Shown here: positions 34,101 to 46,754 of the stretch, in pieces
Position numbering within the stretch: position 1 is the first letter of the stretch
Layout: each line of letters begins with the position of its first letter
From: Rhytidiadelphus loreus
Lineage: Eukaryota > Streptophyta > Bryopsida > Hypnales > Hylocomiaceae
Direction: 5' to 3'
Assembly: GCA_947034895.1 (NCBI GenBank)
Contig: OX344762.1
Coordinates: 14,203,501-14,267,500 of the forward strand
Length of the DNA stretch: 64,000 bases
The notes under the pieces: generated by a model
What the model was told of the DNA's origin: nothing
Database searches by the model: none
The model's input: the letters and a program-made list of their open reading frames with translations, nothing else
Translations under genes and position numbers: made by a program

Positions 34101-34355
34101 CGTGGTGGCCACGACGATGAGCTTCTGTCCGAACCACACGGACATGACGGGCCCGTACTTCTCCGCCAGCTTCATCAGGCTGCGCTGCGGGTACGCGCCG
34201 ATCGAAGGCAAGGCGCCGATGATGGGCCAGGCGAACGGCCCCGGAGGCAGATTCTTCGGCGACGTCAGGAACCTCCGCAGCAGGTAGATGGCCAGCACCG
34301 CAACCACCGATCCCTGCACAAGCAGCCCATTATTATATCCCTCGCACCCCCACAT
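31171..34355 (-). CDS. Cytochrome P450 monooxygenase, A-type (CYP71-clan-like), copy B; three exons
   Basis: Paralogue of the gene at 4184-7617 with the same structure: exons 34355-34010, 33515-32929 and 31824-31171, 528 residues, GT-AG introns. It has the same membrane anchor, PPGP hinge (37-40), AAMETS I-helix, ESFR K-helix (373-376), PERF and FGTGRRVCPG haem loop (Cys458). The middle exon encodes exactly the same protein as in copy A. Copy B has Ile80, Leu383, Pro385, His390, Gly402 and Thr518; the LLPRRA and PAGT segments match the usual family pattern, so B probably keeps the ancestral active-site sequence. Intron 2 is shorter because it lacks the MITE. A GTG lies in frame just upstream, but the ATG at 34355 matches the copy A start. 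Confidence 0.92.
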
Positions 34356-35585
34356 CACAAACGCGTGGCTGAACCGGACGTCGTGCTAATCATCTAGGGG
34401 GTTGCAATTGCCGGTGCATGCGAAGAGCATATATACTGCGCCATGCATTGGAGTTGCATGTGAATTGGCAGACTTGCTAATTCCCATGGCCAGTTGCGGA
34501 TCCTAGCGCACCAGTAGATAAGAGACTGCGGATCCTAGTGACAGTTCAGGTATGTCAATGATTCTGAACACTGATCACCTAAGCACCAGAACTAACAATA
34601 GTACATACGAAAGTTTCATCCTTCAATGAAAATTCTAACACGGAGTCCACGTTAGGGTATATATGTATATGACAATTTGCGAGACTTGCAATCCACAATA
34701 TGAAGTTATTGATCATGTATCACAGACCGCCAATTGAAACTGATACCAAATCCCATGGCCAAACGTACGCCCTCCCCACGGTCCCCACAGCCCCACGTAC
34801 GTAATCCGGCCACCCATTAGATTGACATGAATCTGGAGAACTATGCATGGAAACTTAGCGCGAAACTTGGTCACTCTTTACAAAGAAGTGGGTGAGAAGC
34901 GAATCTCTAAGTCGAATTGAAATGGCGCACTAGCTGTCTGTGACGAATGGCTGCATGGTCGAGCACGCACGCCCGTACTGTGACCTTCAGATGCATGTTT
35001 GTCTGTGTTAATTTGAGAGTTGAAGTTCAGGAAAATTCTTACAGTGAGGATTCCTAGCACAGACTCCATGTAGAGATCGAATATATTACACTGTCGTCAC
35101 TGATCTGCAAATGTCTAATCCATCGATCGATCGATGCGCGGGTATATTGGTCCTGTGATCGGCCATGTGGCTAGACGGCTTCTATTAATAAGGTGCTCTT
35201 GGGAAGCTACTGTAGCGAGTGTCGGACGCGCTAAACTGTAGGTAGAGGCTTGTCCTGGTCGAGTCACATACGGCATGATATGGACTTTGTTGTTGTTTCA
35301 TCTTGTAATACGGCATGATATGATCCTGGAATTTTTTATTTTCAAGGATTAATTTTTTTTTGAAATTCTGAATTCATATTTGCAATCAGAGGCCCCAAAT
35401 TACCTCAAGTAGATGCAAGAATTACCACAAAAATTGGCACAACATAGGGGGCTTTTTTTGTCAAACCTAAGTTGACCGGGGCAATGAGGGGGTCAATTCT
35501 CCCTGCGCGAAAGGGAGGCAGGAAATGCGTAAGAGTCTCTTGTGGAAGTCAATGAAATTTTCTTTCACCTCCAAATGATGATCAG
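34356..35585. other. 5' flank of P450 copy B
   Basis: Near-identical to the copy A flank to about 35310. Beyond that, about 35325-35500 is an inverted, diverged copy of sequence at about 35590-35770 (shared GACCCCCTC, AATTTGGGGCCTCT and AATAATTCCAGG-like words), giving a foldback arrangement. No gene seen. Confidence 0.5.
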
Positions 35586-35798
35586 GGTGGATTGACCCCC
35601 TCGCTCGTCCTTACTAGGGGTACAAGTAAAAAAAATGCCCCTATTTTGGGCCATTCTAGGGTATACTCTTGACCTCACCTAGCTAATTCGGGGTCTTTGA
35701 TCACAAAAATGAATTCAAAATTTGCAAAAAAATTCATGTGCGGAAAATAAATAATTCCAGGGTTTACCCGCAGGGCCGAGCGAGGGGGTCAGTTCACC
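35586..35798. mobile_element. Foldback MITE, copy B partner of 8819-9030
   Basis: Left GGTGGATTGACCCCCTCGC and right GCGAGGGGGTCAGTTCACC form the inverted ends. A third end-like word, GAGGGGGTCAATTCTCC, lies at about 35483-35499 in the opposite orientation, so two elements may be adjacent or nested. Confidence 0.6.
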
Positions 35799-35990
35799 GT
35801 GGCCCTCCAAATGGCACCTGTGATTACTCAAAGACTTTGGTAAATGCCAACATTGTTTCCTGAAGTCACGTACTCACCGACAAGTCCACAGGCTGAACTA
35901 GTTTGTTTCAACGCCACTTGACCATATTCATTTTTGGAAATACTCTTAAAATTGAAAGTTTGCAGCACCAAGAGAATGGCTTCCGTAGTA

Positions 35991-36721
35991 CTCCCTCCGT
36001 CCTGAAATGATTGTCCACTTTGAATGTCATTTAAAGTTGTTTTGAGTAGGCCAAAAAAACACTTCTCTGTGGCTGATTTTAGTTTGGTTGCAATGAATAC
36101 ACTTTGAATGTCATTTAAAGTTGTTTTGAGTAGGCCAAAAAAACACTTCTTTATGGGTGATTTTAGTTTGGTCGCAATGAATAAGGTAGGTATACCCAAA
36201 TGTGCCACTAACCTTAAAGTGTCATCTTCACTGTGTACATTTCCAAAATCAGTTCTGTACCTATGTGGAAAAAACACTTTTAGAATCAAACTTTGTTCCT
36301 TAATAACTTTTGCATACAATATCCAAATGCCACGTTCTCTGGTGCGTTGGAACCTGCTTTCACTTGCCAACAAGAACATGTGAAAATTTGTCCGGTCTAA
36401 TTATCGTAGATAGGCTCAATAGCAAAAAGTAGCGGTTTAGGGTGTACCCACCTTACATTTACTACTCCCTTTGTCTTGAAATGATTGTCCACTTTGAATG
36501 TCATGTTTTTTAAAGTTGTTTTGAATAGGCCAAAAAAACACTTCTTTGAGATTGATTTTATTTTGGTTGCAATGAATACATGCAATGTTCTTCATCGATT
36601 CTAGTGAATGATATAAAATTTGGAACCTGTCTTAATTATGTTTATTTTTACAGATGGTCAATGAAATTGGCTCAAAAAAATATCAACAAAATTGTGGACA
36701 ATCATTTCAGGATAGAAGGAG
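35991..36721. mobile_element. Stowaway-like element with internal tandem duplication
   Basis: The left end CTCCCTCCGTCCTGAAATGA matches the plant Stowaway terminus. The inverse GACAATCATTTCAGGATAGA then AGGAG is at the right (about 36697-36721). An 84-base unit is repeated at 36017-36100 and 36101-36184, and a third partial copy starts at 36491 beside a second left-type end (CTCCCTTTGTCTTGAAATGA near 36464). Nested or internally duplicated; TA duplication is not clean. Confidence 0.7.
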
Positions 36722-38616
36722 TGCAATTTAAAAGGTTCCCTGTGCACATATGGGTTGTTAGCTTCCTACCCACTTGGAACCCTGGAGCCAAATTCTCAAG
36801 CTTTCCTATTGTAGCTTGGTGCCAAAAGACCCTCTTTTGTACTTCACAAATTAATAATTCAATTATTGAGCCCCATACTATTAACTCTATTTCATACTAA
36901 TTTTAGAATTTAGAAAATATATAAAAAACATTAATATAATAGTTCACCACATTTTAGATAAAATTCAACATAGTATGGTTAGTGCTATCATGAATATATA
37001 GTACCATGATTGATGTAGGCCCATCTACCCTTCATGTACCTTTTACTAATTGGCTTATGTCCCCACAAGCCCAACTTTGTTGTTGGTTTTTGTAGGAATG
37101 AATCCAATGTGGTTGAGAGACCACCACATTAGACAAGGAATTTATTGTATGTGGATAGGTTCAATGTCAACATAAGTTAATTAAAAATCAATGATAAAAT
37201 CCATTGAGTTACTTTTCCATCTTTTATTTGACCATCTATCTTCAAGAAGATTATTGATGGCTAAATGAAAAAATGAATTCAATGAGATTTTGTGAGATAA
37301 GACAGTGGAGAATTTGTCTTTATAGTGAAACGCATTGTCCATCATAAATCCTCAAAGGCTAGGGGATAATTTGAAGATTGAAGCTTAATTGTTCTTTGTC
37401 AAAACATAGGAATTTTGTCCATTGTGAAATTTCAAACCTCATTTAGGTATAGTAGACTATATTTTTTCAGAAAACTTTGAATTGCGGGTTGCTTTACACT
37501 TAGAGTCTGGGTTAATTTTCCATGAGGCCAATTGCACAAAATTTCAGCCCCTTTTGGATTGGAGGCCATCCTCAACTACTCATTAAAATAAGATTATAAC
37601 AATGGAAAATTGGCCCTTTGGGTAGTTGGGGCCAAAAAACTTGCCCAATTCAATAAAACCTAAAAAAAAGATAGAGAATAATTGAATTTTCTAGGCTGCT
37701 TTACACCTAGAGGCTAGGCCAATTCTTTTTAAGGTCGTTTGCACAACATTTAATTGACTTAATATTTTATAAATTTTTAAAAAGAAAATTAAAATCTAAC
37801 ATTAGCCATTAGGCCAAGAATTGGTCTCCCATTTTCGGTGTATCCAGTTTAGCAAGCTCGGGCCAAGTTTGATCATATCTTTTGGAATGAAAAAAACTAT
37901 TTCACCGAATTGGCCCGACCTCTAAGTGTAAAGGGATTAGGACCAATAGTTTCAAAGTTTTGTTCAATTACAAGTGAGGATTCTTGACCTCTAACATATC
38001 AAATTAGCAGCCCTAAGAAAATTTGAGAAATCAATTTAAGATTCATCTCCAAAAAACCTTTTCAAATTTAGAGCCTCCAATTTAAAATTATAGACAAAAT
38101 TCAAAGATGGGTTGAAAAAGACATTCTTTAGTTTACATATTCAATCATCCTCTAAATTTTGTCCATAACTTTTGATTGGAAGCTCTAAATATGAAACGGA
38201 TTTTTGAAGATGAAAATCAAATTGATAAACCAACTTTAATTTTTTCAACTATGCCTAAATGAGGTTTGAAATTTCACTTTGAATAAAATTCCTACTTTCA
38301 AATTTAATATAAGTGGTTGAGATCCTACTAATCCTAATTTATATATCTTACATGGATTGTTCTACCTACTACTACCCCACTTGTATAAACATCTTGTCTT
38401 CACTACTTAAGACATTATCAATAAGAAGCTCTTGAAGTTGTACTTCAAAGTTGTCAAATTTGAATGTAAAGTTGATTTTTGATTAGTAATATTTTTAAGT
38501 TCCAAACTTTAATTAATTGGTAGGTTAGGAATGGTGTAGCAAACTTGGACCACCTACCCACCATTCATCAACATTCTTGAGATGTGTTATTGAGTTTTCT
38601 ACAAAGAATCTAGCAT
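36722..38616. other. AT-rich, no gene recognised
   Basis: It contains an inverted copy (about 37335-37450) of the dispersed repeat at 20.2 and 20.6 kb. No exon is supported. Confidence 0.45.
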
Positions 38617-38618
38617 TA

Positions 38619-38986
38619 GAGAAAAAATGAGGCCTCTGGAGGGTTGCTCCAGCAGCAATTGAACTACCCTTTTATCTCTTTTTTGGCAAAATTATTTTTT
38701 TTCCCCCTAAAATTGCTCACCTCAAACCTGCGGTTTCCAATGCTGCCATTGGCACAGGAATCCAATTTTACATTTTTTTTTTCTCAAAAAAAAAAAAAAT
38801 TGTCGTAGAAAAAAAAAATTGAAAAAAAAAAATCTTTTTTTTAGTCGCCGGGGTTGACTGCTTCGGCAATATTCACCCAAGTTTACTTTCCTTTGCAGCT
38901 AGATTTCAGCCAGGGACTACTTTGATTTAAACAATAGCCTTGTTTGGTCACTCCGAAGCAGCCCTCTGGAGGCCTCATTTTTTCTC
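38619..38986. mobile_element. Foldback MITE, 368 bp, TA-flanked
   Basis: GAGAAAAAATGAGGCCTCTG at the left faces its inverse CCTCATTTTTTCTC at the right, and the arms run on through GGAGGGTTGCTCC. TA is at 38617-38618 and 38987-38988. The interior includes long A and T runs. A fragment with AAAGGCCTCAGATCTCCTCTAGTG lies at about 39054-39082. Confidence 0.75.
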
Positions 38987-38988
38987 TA

Positions 38989-40744
38989 ATGTAGGTGAAA
39001 ACTATAAGAATTTATGAGGAGAGCTAGGATGGGAACTAGGCTAAAATGGTCTTCCAAAGGCCTCAGATCTCCTCTAGTGTAAGAATTACAAAGAGTTTTA
39101 TTTTGTGGGCAATGAAAGTAGAAAAAACATATAAAGTCATATTTTTCTCTCAATTTTCAATTTTTTATAAAAATTATTAGACAATATAAAAAAGTTGGAT
39201 ATGGATTGAGTTTTTAATGTAGATTTTCACCCCTAAATTAATGGACAATTAATTATTAAATAGACAATTAAAAGTGTGGATACGAGCTTGTAAATTTAAT
39301 TTTGAATGGATGTTTTTGAAACCACCTTACACTAACCACCTTTGTATGAAGAAAAAAAAAAATTTAATTAGATCAATGCTCGAGTAAAAATATATACTAC
39401 TCTAAAATATCCAAGGAATTTTGGCATCTTTGGGGCATCTTTAGCTAAACTCCTCATCAATTTTTGAAATTTGGCATGTTAATATTAAATGGTATGAAAA
39501 AAAAAAATTGAATTGAATTTAGTTCTAAAATTGCATTCCAAGACCCAAGGAATGTTTTTTTAAACCCTTGCCAGTATTAATTGTTTTGAAATCCCCTCCT
39601 ACAATGACCTATTTTAATAAAATATAAGGAATGGCAGTCATAGGGAAAGGTGAGATAAGGAATTTTATTAAGGGAGAATTTGTGCATTTTTCAATGTTAT
39701 TTGCAGATGTCTCTACTTCTGAATCAACTCAATTTATGAAATTCAATATTCTAGAATGTAGATTTATGCCTCTAAAATCTAATTTTAATGTAGATTTTAG
39801 TGCACAAAATCAATATGGTTTATAGACTTTGGAAGTTCAAATCTAACTAATTTCAATTTCCAATCTCATTTCAAAACTTCAACATTTCAAAAATTTTGAT
39901 CTGAATCCTTTTCAAGTGTTGATGTAGGTCCTTTTCAAATTTTGAAATGTAAGATGTCTCAATGCATAGTAAAGTCTACCAATTTGGATTGTATACAAGG
40001 AAGTTCGGGAGAATTTATGAAAATCCCTTAAAATCAACTCACAAATTCTTTATGTATAGGAACTCTTTGAAGATCCCTCTCACAATGACATTAGAACACT
40101 CATAAATATAGAAATTGGTAGAAACTAGTAGGAAAAATATAAAAAATCTCCAAATCTATTACGGGGAATTCCAAACAAGTCTGATGTGAGAAGACTCAAA
40201 CTCTATTAATTATGTTGGGGCAATTTTGATAAAAAAAAACAAGACATTTTTTTCTAATTTCAAAGTTCACGTGCAATAATCTTTCAATCTTTGAAGTAAA
40301 AGATTTTGAATGTTTTTCCACATACTCTAAATGTTAGATTCTATGTTTTCAACGTTTGGATTTTTAGATATTGAATTCTCCAATGCATAAGAAGTCACCA
40401 AAACCTATCTAGTGTATTGTCCAATTACTTGACCTCTTTGTATTGCAAGGTGATTCGTAGTAAGGTAAACCCCTTATTTTGCTTTTGAACTTTTACATGA
40501 ATGTAACTAATAAGATATACTAATCAATAGTGTGAAGACTCATTTTTATGTAGGATAAAATCTCACTCCCAGGAGAGGCTCAAAGCGAGCTAATCCTATT
40601 TTGCAGGAATGAAAATAAACTCTTTTCTAACTTTAAACATTATAATAATGTAATTATGCAATCCATGCAGTCAAATGGGTTGAAATTCTTTCCACACTAT
40701 CAACCAATGACACTATTATGTGAGCCTACGAGCCTTCAGTTGAG
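38989..40744. other. AT-rich, no gene recognised
   Basis: No gene, RNA or transposon end that I can support, apart from the MITE fragment near 39.06 kb. Confidence 0.45.
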
Positions 40745-40995
40745 CCTAGGTGTAAGTAGATACTCTACAACTATTGAAGGTGTCCATAATATACATTCTT
40801 ATAATATAAGTACCCTATAACCATGGAAGGTGCTTATAACATAAGTACCTATAATATAGACACTTATAATATAAACATCTTATAACTATAGAAGGTGCTT
40901 AAAATATAGGTACCTACAACAAAGACACCTATAATATAAATATCCTATAACTATAGAGAGTGCCTATAATATATAGGTACCTATAACGTAGGAGT
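40745..40995. repeat. AT-rich minisatellite, ~55-70-bp unit, about four copies
   Basis: Variants of AACTATAGAAGGTGCNTATAATATA recur near 40769, 40822, 40882 and 40957, separated by AAGTACCTATAATATA-type words of variable length. Confidence 0.7.
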
Positions 40996-42224
40996 CTAGG
41001 CATGGTTTCAAGATCCTAGGCTCACATACTAGCAACCATGCACTATCAACATAATGCTCTATATTGCTCTTTCTATGGTTGGTATTTATAAAATAAAAAA
41101 ATGATTTTAGTCAATGCACAAAAAAATGGTTGTTTGAAGTGATTTCACTTGAAAAACATAAATTACTACTAGAATTCATCCATATAACAATGTTTATAGC
41201 ATCATTTGAACATTCAAAAGTAAAAAAAGGGATTCCACAATTGACATAATGACATTCAACATTGCCACATGAACAACGTTTTTGAACATGTTTGTTGAAA
41301 AGTGTTTTGTGTTAAATGAAGTATGTTCCAATTTTTTCATTTTTGTTGAAAAAGTCTTAATTGTTGAAGCATCTTCCAAACTGTTGCTATACATTAGAAG
41401 AAATCTAAACCTTGCGCAAGACTATTTAACTGTATGAAAATGTGCAATTATAGAATTAAATTAAATTAAAATTTTGGCCCATGTGATTACTTGGTGTGCA
41501 CGTAGGACTGGGAAGTAATTTTATTTTTTTCACCTTGGATTTGCACATCGGCCAAAAGTCAAATGGCCCTCCACAAGGGATAGATTTTCTCTAACAAAAT
41601 GATTCAAACATTGCTAAAACATTGCTAAACCCTCCAAGCATAGTCATGGTAGTGATAGTTAATTTAGCTTATTGTGGCACAAGGTGCAACATCTAGCTAT
41701 TGAATGCAAATTTTCAAAGTCCAATTTATATTAAGTAGAATTTAGTATTCACTTTTTGAGGACGGACACCACTACAACATTAGAATTAGTGTAAGCTTTA
41801 CATCTATATTAACTTTGAATCATTATTGATGACTTTTGTATTTGTATTCAAATTATTATAATGCATTTTTTTAGAGGGTTGATTCACATGTCAAAAGTAT
41901 CTAGAGTCATTTTAACTTGATAGAAATTATGCTAGATACTTCAAATGTACCAATTACGTGAGTTGGCTGAAGAAATTCCATGTGAGTTACTGAATTAAAG
42001 TAGACACTCACCCATTTCCATCCATGTATCCACTCTTGCACAATAGACTTCCCTCCAAAGTATCCAAAAATTCTATTTTTAATTTTTTTTTAAACTCATG
42101 ATTTTCAATTGCTAATATTGCAAAATGTTTTTTCTAGAAAAAGTTGCCTCCAACTATGCCGAATTGCTTAAATGGACGGTTTTAGGTGTTTCCATCTTAC
42201 CTAAAGTAGGTGATTACTCCAGCC
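40996..42224. other. AT-rich, no gene recognised
   Basis: No supported feature. Confidence 0.4.
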
Positions 42225-44250
42225 AAACCTCAACGTGGACATTGTGTTCAAGTACAATGGGGTCCCAATCAAAATGGCGTTTTTGAAATCGCAATGAAGG
42301 AAATTTCAATGCTACACTTTGATACACGGGGAGATCACTTAGAGTGTCCATTTAGAAACTGCATGCATTAAAATTTTAGACCCCCTATCTTATATCCTAA
42401 AATTTAAATAAAAGGAGAAAAAAAATATCAATATATTTTCCTACTTTGAAAGTTTATATTTTGAATTATTGATAATCTTATTTGTTAATTATAATTAGTT
42501 ACAAATTTTTGAAGTAAAAAAGTATACTGTAGAGCTGAAAATAACTTTCACACCCCTATTTTATATATAAAAAAATTGTCTAAAAAATGAACAATTTTTT
42601 TTTGAAAATAACTTTCTATTGAAAGTTAATTTTTCTTGAATATTGATGCAATGGTCATCTAAACGTGTTCTTGAGTTAAAAAACATGCTATTTTAGTTCA
42701 TTTTTCAACCTATTCTACAAATCATTTCACATGTTATTTGAATTGGGAATTTTTGGCAATAGAAACCTACAATAATTATTAAACAAAGCTCAAAATTGTG
42801 GGTTGAAATTATAGTTTATTAAAAAGTATATAGGGGGGGCAAAAAATCACATTAACACACATGGTTACTTATAGATACACTAAGTGATCTCCCCAGGCTT
42901 TGACGGTGCTCCGAGAGCTGAAAATTTGGTATTTTACCACAAAATTTTTACCACATCATTGTCTTTATGCTAATAACACGTGTACCAAATTTCAAGGCCA
43001 AAAGATTTACTCAAAAAAAGATTTTTGAGATTTACCAACATGTGTAATCGTGAGAAAATTTTCACTACTTCCAACTTTGACACCCTCCTAAGGACTGAAT
43101 TTTTTTTTTTGTATGAAAATTTTGGCATAGGACCATCTATATGTTGATTACATGTGTGAAAAATTTCAAGTCCAAAAGACCCTCACAAAATTAGATATTC
43201 AAAATCTCCCAACATGTGTAGTTGTGAGAAATAATTTCACTACTATCAACTTCGACACTATCTCAAGGGTTGAAAAATTGCTTGTTTACTATGAAATTTT
43301 TATTATCAAATCATCTCTATGTTGATAACATGTATGCCAAATTTCATTGTCAAAACATTCACACAAAAAAAGATATGCTAATTCTACCAATATGTGTAGT
43401 TGTGAGAAAAAAAAATTCAGCCCTTGGAATAGTGTCATTTTGGGGGTAAAGTTTGACACAAATGTATTAGGCACTCTCACAACTACACATGTTGGTAGAA
43501 TTAGAATATCTTTCTTTTGGTAAATCTTTTGGCCTTGAAATTTTGCACACATTTTATCAATATAGAGATGGTCTTATGCCAAAAAAAAATTCAGCCCTAC
43601 AGAGGGTGTTGAAGTTGACAACCTTAAAATTGTTACTCATAGTTACACTTGTTGGTAGATTTTGAACATTTTTTTTGGGTGAATCTCTTGGACTTTGAAA
43701 TTTGGCATACATGTTATCAACATAGAGATTATCCTTTACCAAAAATTTCATGGTAAATTAACAATTTTTTAGCCACAAGGAGGGTGTCGAAGTTGGCAAT
43801 AGTGAAATGGTTTCCTTAATTGTTTCTCACAACTATACATGTTGAGAGATTTTAAATATCTATTTTTGTCGGGATTTTTTGGACTTGAAAATTTTTCACA
43901 CATGTAATCAACATGTAGATGGTCCCGTGCCAAAATTTTCATACAAAAACAAAAAAATTCAATTCTTAGGAGGGTGTCAAAGTTGGGAGTAGTAAAAATT
44001 TTCTCATGACTACACATGTTGATAAATTTCAAATATCTTTTTTTGTGTAAATATTTTGGCCTTGAAATTTTGTACACATGTTATTAACATGAAGATGATG
44101 ATGTGATAAAAATTTCATGATAAAATATCAATTTTTCAGCTCTCGGGACACTGTCAAAGTTGACAGCATTGAAATTTCCTTCACTGTGAAAACGCCATTT
44201 TGACTGGGACCACTGTACAGTGCAATGCAGTGCACAATGGTCGAGTCTAC
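42225..44250. repeat. Large palindrome built of ~180-bp subrepeats
   Basis: The left arm (from GGGGTCCCAATCAAAATGGCG near 42260) is inverted in the right arm (CGCCATTTTGACTGGGACC near 44190). Within each arm a unit of about 180 bases, with the word CAACATGTGTAGTTGTGAGA or a variant, repeats three to four times and switches orientation near 43440. The left arm is interrupted by a hAT-like MITE at 42325-42897. Arms are diverged. It is probably a FoldBack-type element. Confidence 0.75.
42325..42897. mobile_element. hAT-like MITE, 573 bp, inserted in the palindrome
   Basis: The start CACGGGGAGATCACTTAG is inverted at the end as CTAAGTGATCTCCCCAGG. Flanks are CTTTGATA and CTTTGACG, an 8-base duplication with two changes. 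The opposite palindrome arm carries the unbroken site (CACTGTCAAAG), confirming the insertion. The interior matches the other two hAT-like copies. Confidence 0.82.
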
Positions 44251-44650
44251 TTCTCTCCTAGTCAATTGAAAGTGATTGTTTCCAAACAGTGCTCAGTACG
44301 TGCCCACAAACATTTTTTATTATGACTGAGATACAATGACTGTAGCAATGACATGCGAGAGAATTGTCAGTTAGGATTCATCCTGTTTGAGCATGTACGC
44401 CACTTGTGAAGTCACTCTGAAGGTACTCTCCAAATACTCACTTGGAGATCCTGCTGCCCCACCCTGGTGCATATATGCTCGGCGTGTAGAAACACAGCCA
44501 GTGAGCGAGACTGGCATGAATGAATGGCAAGGCTCATGCTTGAGTCACTGGGTTCACCTCTGCAGTCACTGTTGATTCTATTCAATCATTTTTTACGTCG
44601 CTTTCAACTTAATAGGCCTGGTTTTTTACTAGCTATGGGGTCGGATGGAA
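44251..44650. other. Spacer, no gene recognised
   Basis: The base composition is less AT-rich than neighbouring DNA, but there is no recognisable coding exon. Confidence 0.4.
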
Positions 44651-44904
44651 GGCCGGCCCGATTTGCCTTCACATAACATTATTACTGTTTGCTTGGGGGG
44701 TCCCCTTTTGCCCCCCTAAAATAAGGAGTCCTCCATAATTGCTAGACCAATGAAACCCTTGAAACTCTAACAACTCGTAACAACTACCAATGATCTTCCA
44801 TATATTATAACTAAAGTCTCCCCCTAGGTATATAGAGAAGAATAATACCTCCACCTGGGGGGGAGCCAATCTGTTGGTTTAACAATGTTATGCAATCCGG
44901 CCCC
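44651..44904. repeat. Imperfect inverted-repeat element, ~254 bp
   Basis: GGCCGG...CATAACATT at the left faces AATGTTATGCAATCCGGCC at the right, with G/C runs in the interior (CTTGGGGGG and CTGGGGGGG). No clear target duplication; probably an old MITE. Confidence 0.45.
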
Positions 44905-46754
44905 AATTCACCACTCCGGTCTTAGATAGTGTAAAGTATTGTGGCCAAATTCTAAGGCCAAATTTTCGATTAATGTGCTTTTGAATTTTTGAAATGCTCA
45001 ATTAAAAAAATCTAAGACATGCAACTTTTCCTTTCTCTTATTATTTTTTCTATTTCAGATATAGAAAAAAAAAAAAAATTTAGATGTTTTTAGACTTTTC
45101 CTTTTTATCCCTACTTTACCTACTTCAAAACAGAAGAGAGAGTTTCTTACTTTTTCTTAACCTTTTCCACTATCTTCCTATTTTTTCTATTTTGAAAAAA
45201 AGGAAGTTCTATAACTTCTTTTGAATCTTTTTTTCTTTCTTGACACTGAAACTAGAATTGACATTGAAAAAAAGATTTGTAGCACCATAGTAGTTGTCAT
45301 TTATTAAACACACAATTTGAGAAAACATCTATTTTTTTTTATGTCTTTTTTAAATCTATATTTTTAGTTTATTTTAAAGAAAAGCATGAAAATTTTTATT
45401 ATGAAAACTTGATTGAATTCAATGATAAATGTAAATCAGGTTTTACTATACATATTATTTCTAGTAGCATAATCTTTCCTTACCATATTCTTTTTCAAAT
45501 ATTTGTCATCAAAATTGATAAAAAAACACATTACCTCATAGATGTCAAAGTTTATAACATAACTTCAACAATGACTTTCACTTACAGATTTGTGTCCGTG
45601 CAAGAAATTTAATTATTAAGCATATAATTTACCAAAATTAGTGTCTGTAACATAGTATGTAATTTGTGTCTATACCAAAAAAATTAATTATTAACACCTC
45701 ATATTAAAACAATTGCAAAGACATTATTGTTACAATTGCAATGATTAATAATAATAACATTGGTTATTTGGTTATTAATAATAAAATTGGTTAATAACAT
45801 CTCATGTTAAAACAATTGCAAAGACTAAACATCTATTCAAACAAAAAATAAGCTTTTATACCACAACATAACTCAACCCCAATGGCTCCCCAAATATATA
45901 CCAATGTTCCAAAAATTTAGCAACACAAATGGGATTGAGCTCACAATTAACATAAGAAACATGTACCAAAAAAGAAACAAATGACCATGCATAAGAAGAC
46001 AATGGAGATTTGCACAATCCAACGGAGGAGCTCAATCCAACCCCAGTTTGGCTCTAGATGGGAAATCAAGCCACCCAAAACCTCATCCCAATTGCTCCCT
46101 TGGGGCCGGATGGTTTTGCGCCAAAACCATGTCACCTAAGGTGACATGTAGGATGAGTTGTGGTTTCAATCTGGCCCTAATATAAAACTCTTGGGTCAGA
46201 TTCAGAGAAATTGAGTGATCCTATTGGTTCAAACTTGGAGAGTTCCAACCAACCTTCAACTAGCCCCAGGTATAATCAAGCACAAGTATTCATTTTTCCT
46301 GCTTTCTGGACTTTCTGAATTTCTTCAAGATTGGCAGCATCTCAACTGTAGAGTCTTTAGCCTCAGGGTAAAGGTGTATGATAACGACAATCCAGGCTTT
46401 AAAATTAAAAGTGGCAGCCATGTTGCTTTGCGTAGACCAAGCAAACGGTTCATTCATCGGTCCTACAAGTGCCGAAATCGTCCATGATAGCACCTGATAG
46501 AGTCAACTTGAAATCAGTAGGCAAGGTACCAGCTGCTGGTACGGAAACAATCCCTGAAAGAGTAACAAAACGTTTGATGAAAAGTTCTGTAAGCTTAAAA
46601 CGTGTTGGTACAGAGGTCTAAACATGATTGACTCGTCCATCTAAAATCTCTTACAATTGAAGCTGCCGGGCTGCCTGCACCCCAAATTTGTCTTTTTTCT
46701 AAGCAGGCGCCAAAATCTAAGCATTGTCAGCCACATTAGCCCCTACCTGATCCC
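44905..46754. other. Intergenic, 3' flank of Cpn60 alpha
   Basis: AT-rich. It contains a 21-base palindrome CATGTCACCTAAGGTGACATG at about 46127-46147 and local direct repeats at 45.68-45.83 kb. The 3' UTR of the chaperonin gene probably lies in the last few hundred bases. No other gene is supported. Confidence 0.4.

Larger units (their letters stand above)
28926..35800. repeat. Segmental duplication, copy B
   Basis: Counterpart of 1811-9033 in the same orientation. It lacks the two MITEs found only in copy A and has about 370 bases (29955-30325) absent from copy A. The distal flank (about 35310-35500) is also different, holding instead an inverted partial copy of the adjacent foldback element. 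The P450 gene within it is intact. Confidence 0.92.

Noticed and set aside
42900..44160. Regular repeats as a CRISPR-like array
   Set aside because: Units of about 180 bases are diverged, switch orientation, and lie in a eukaryotic genome; they form palindrome arms.
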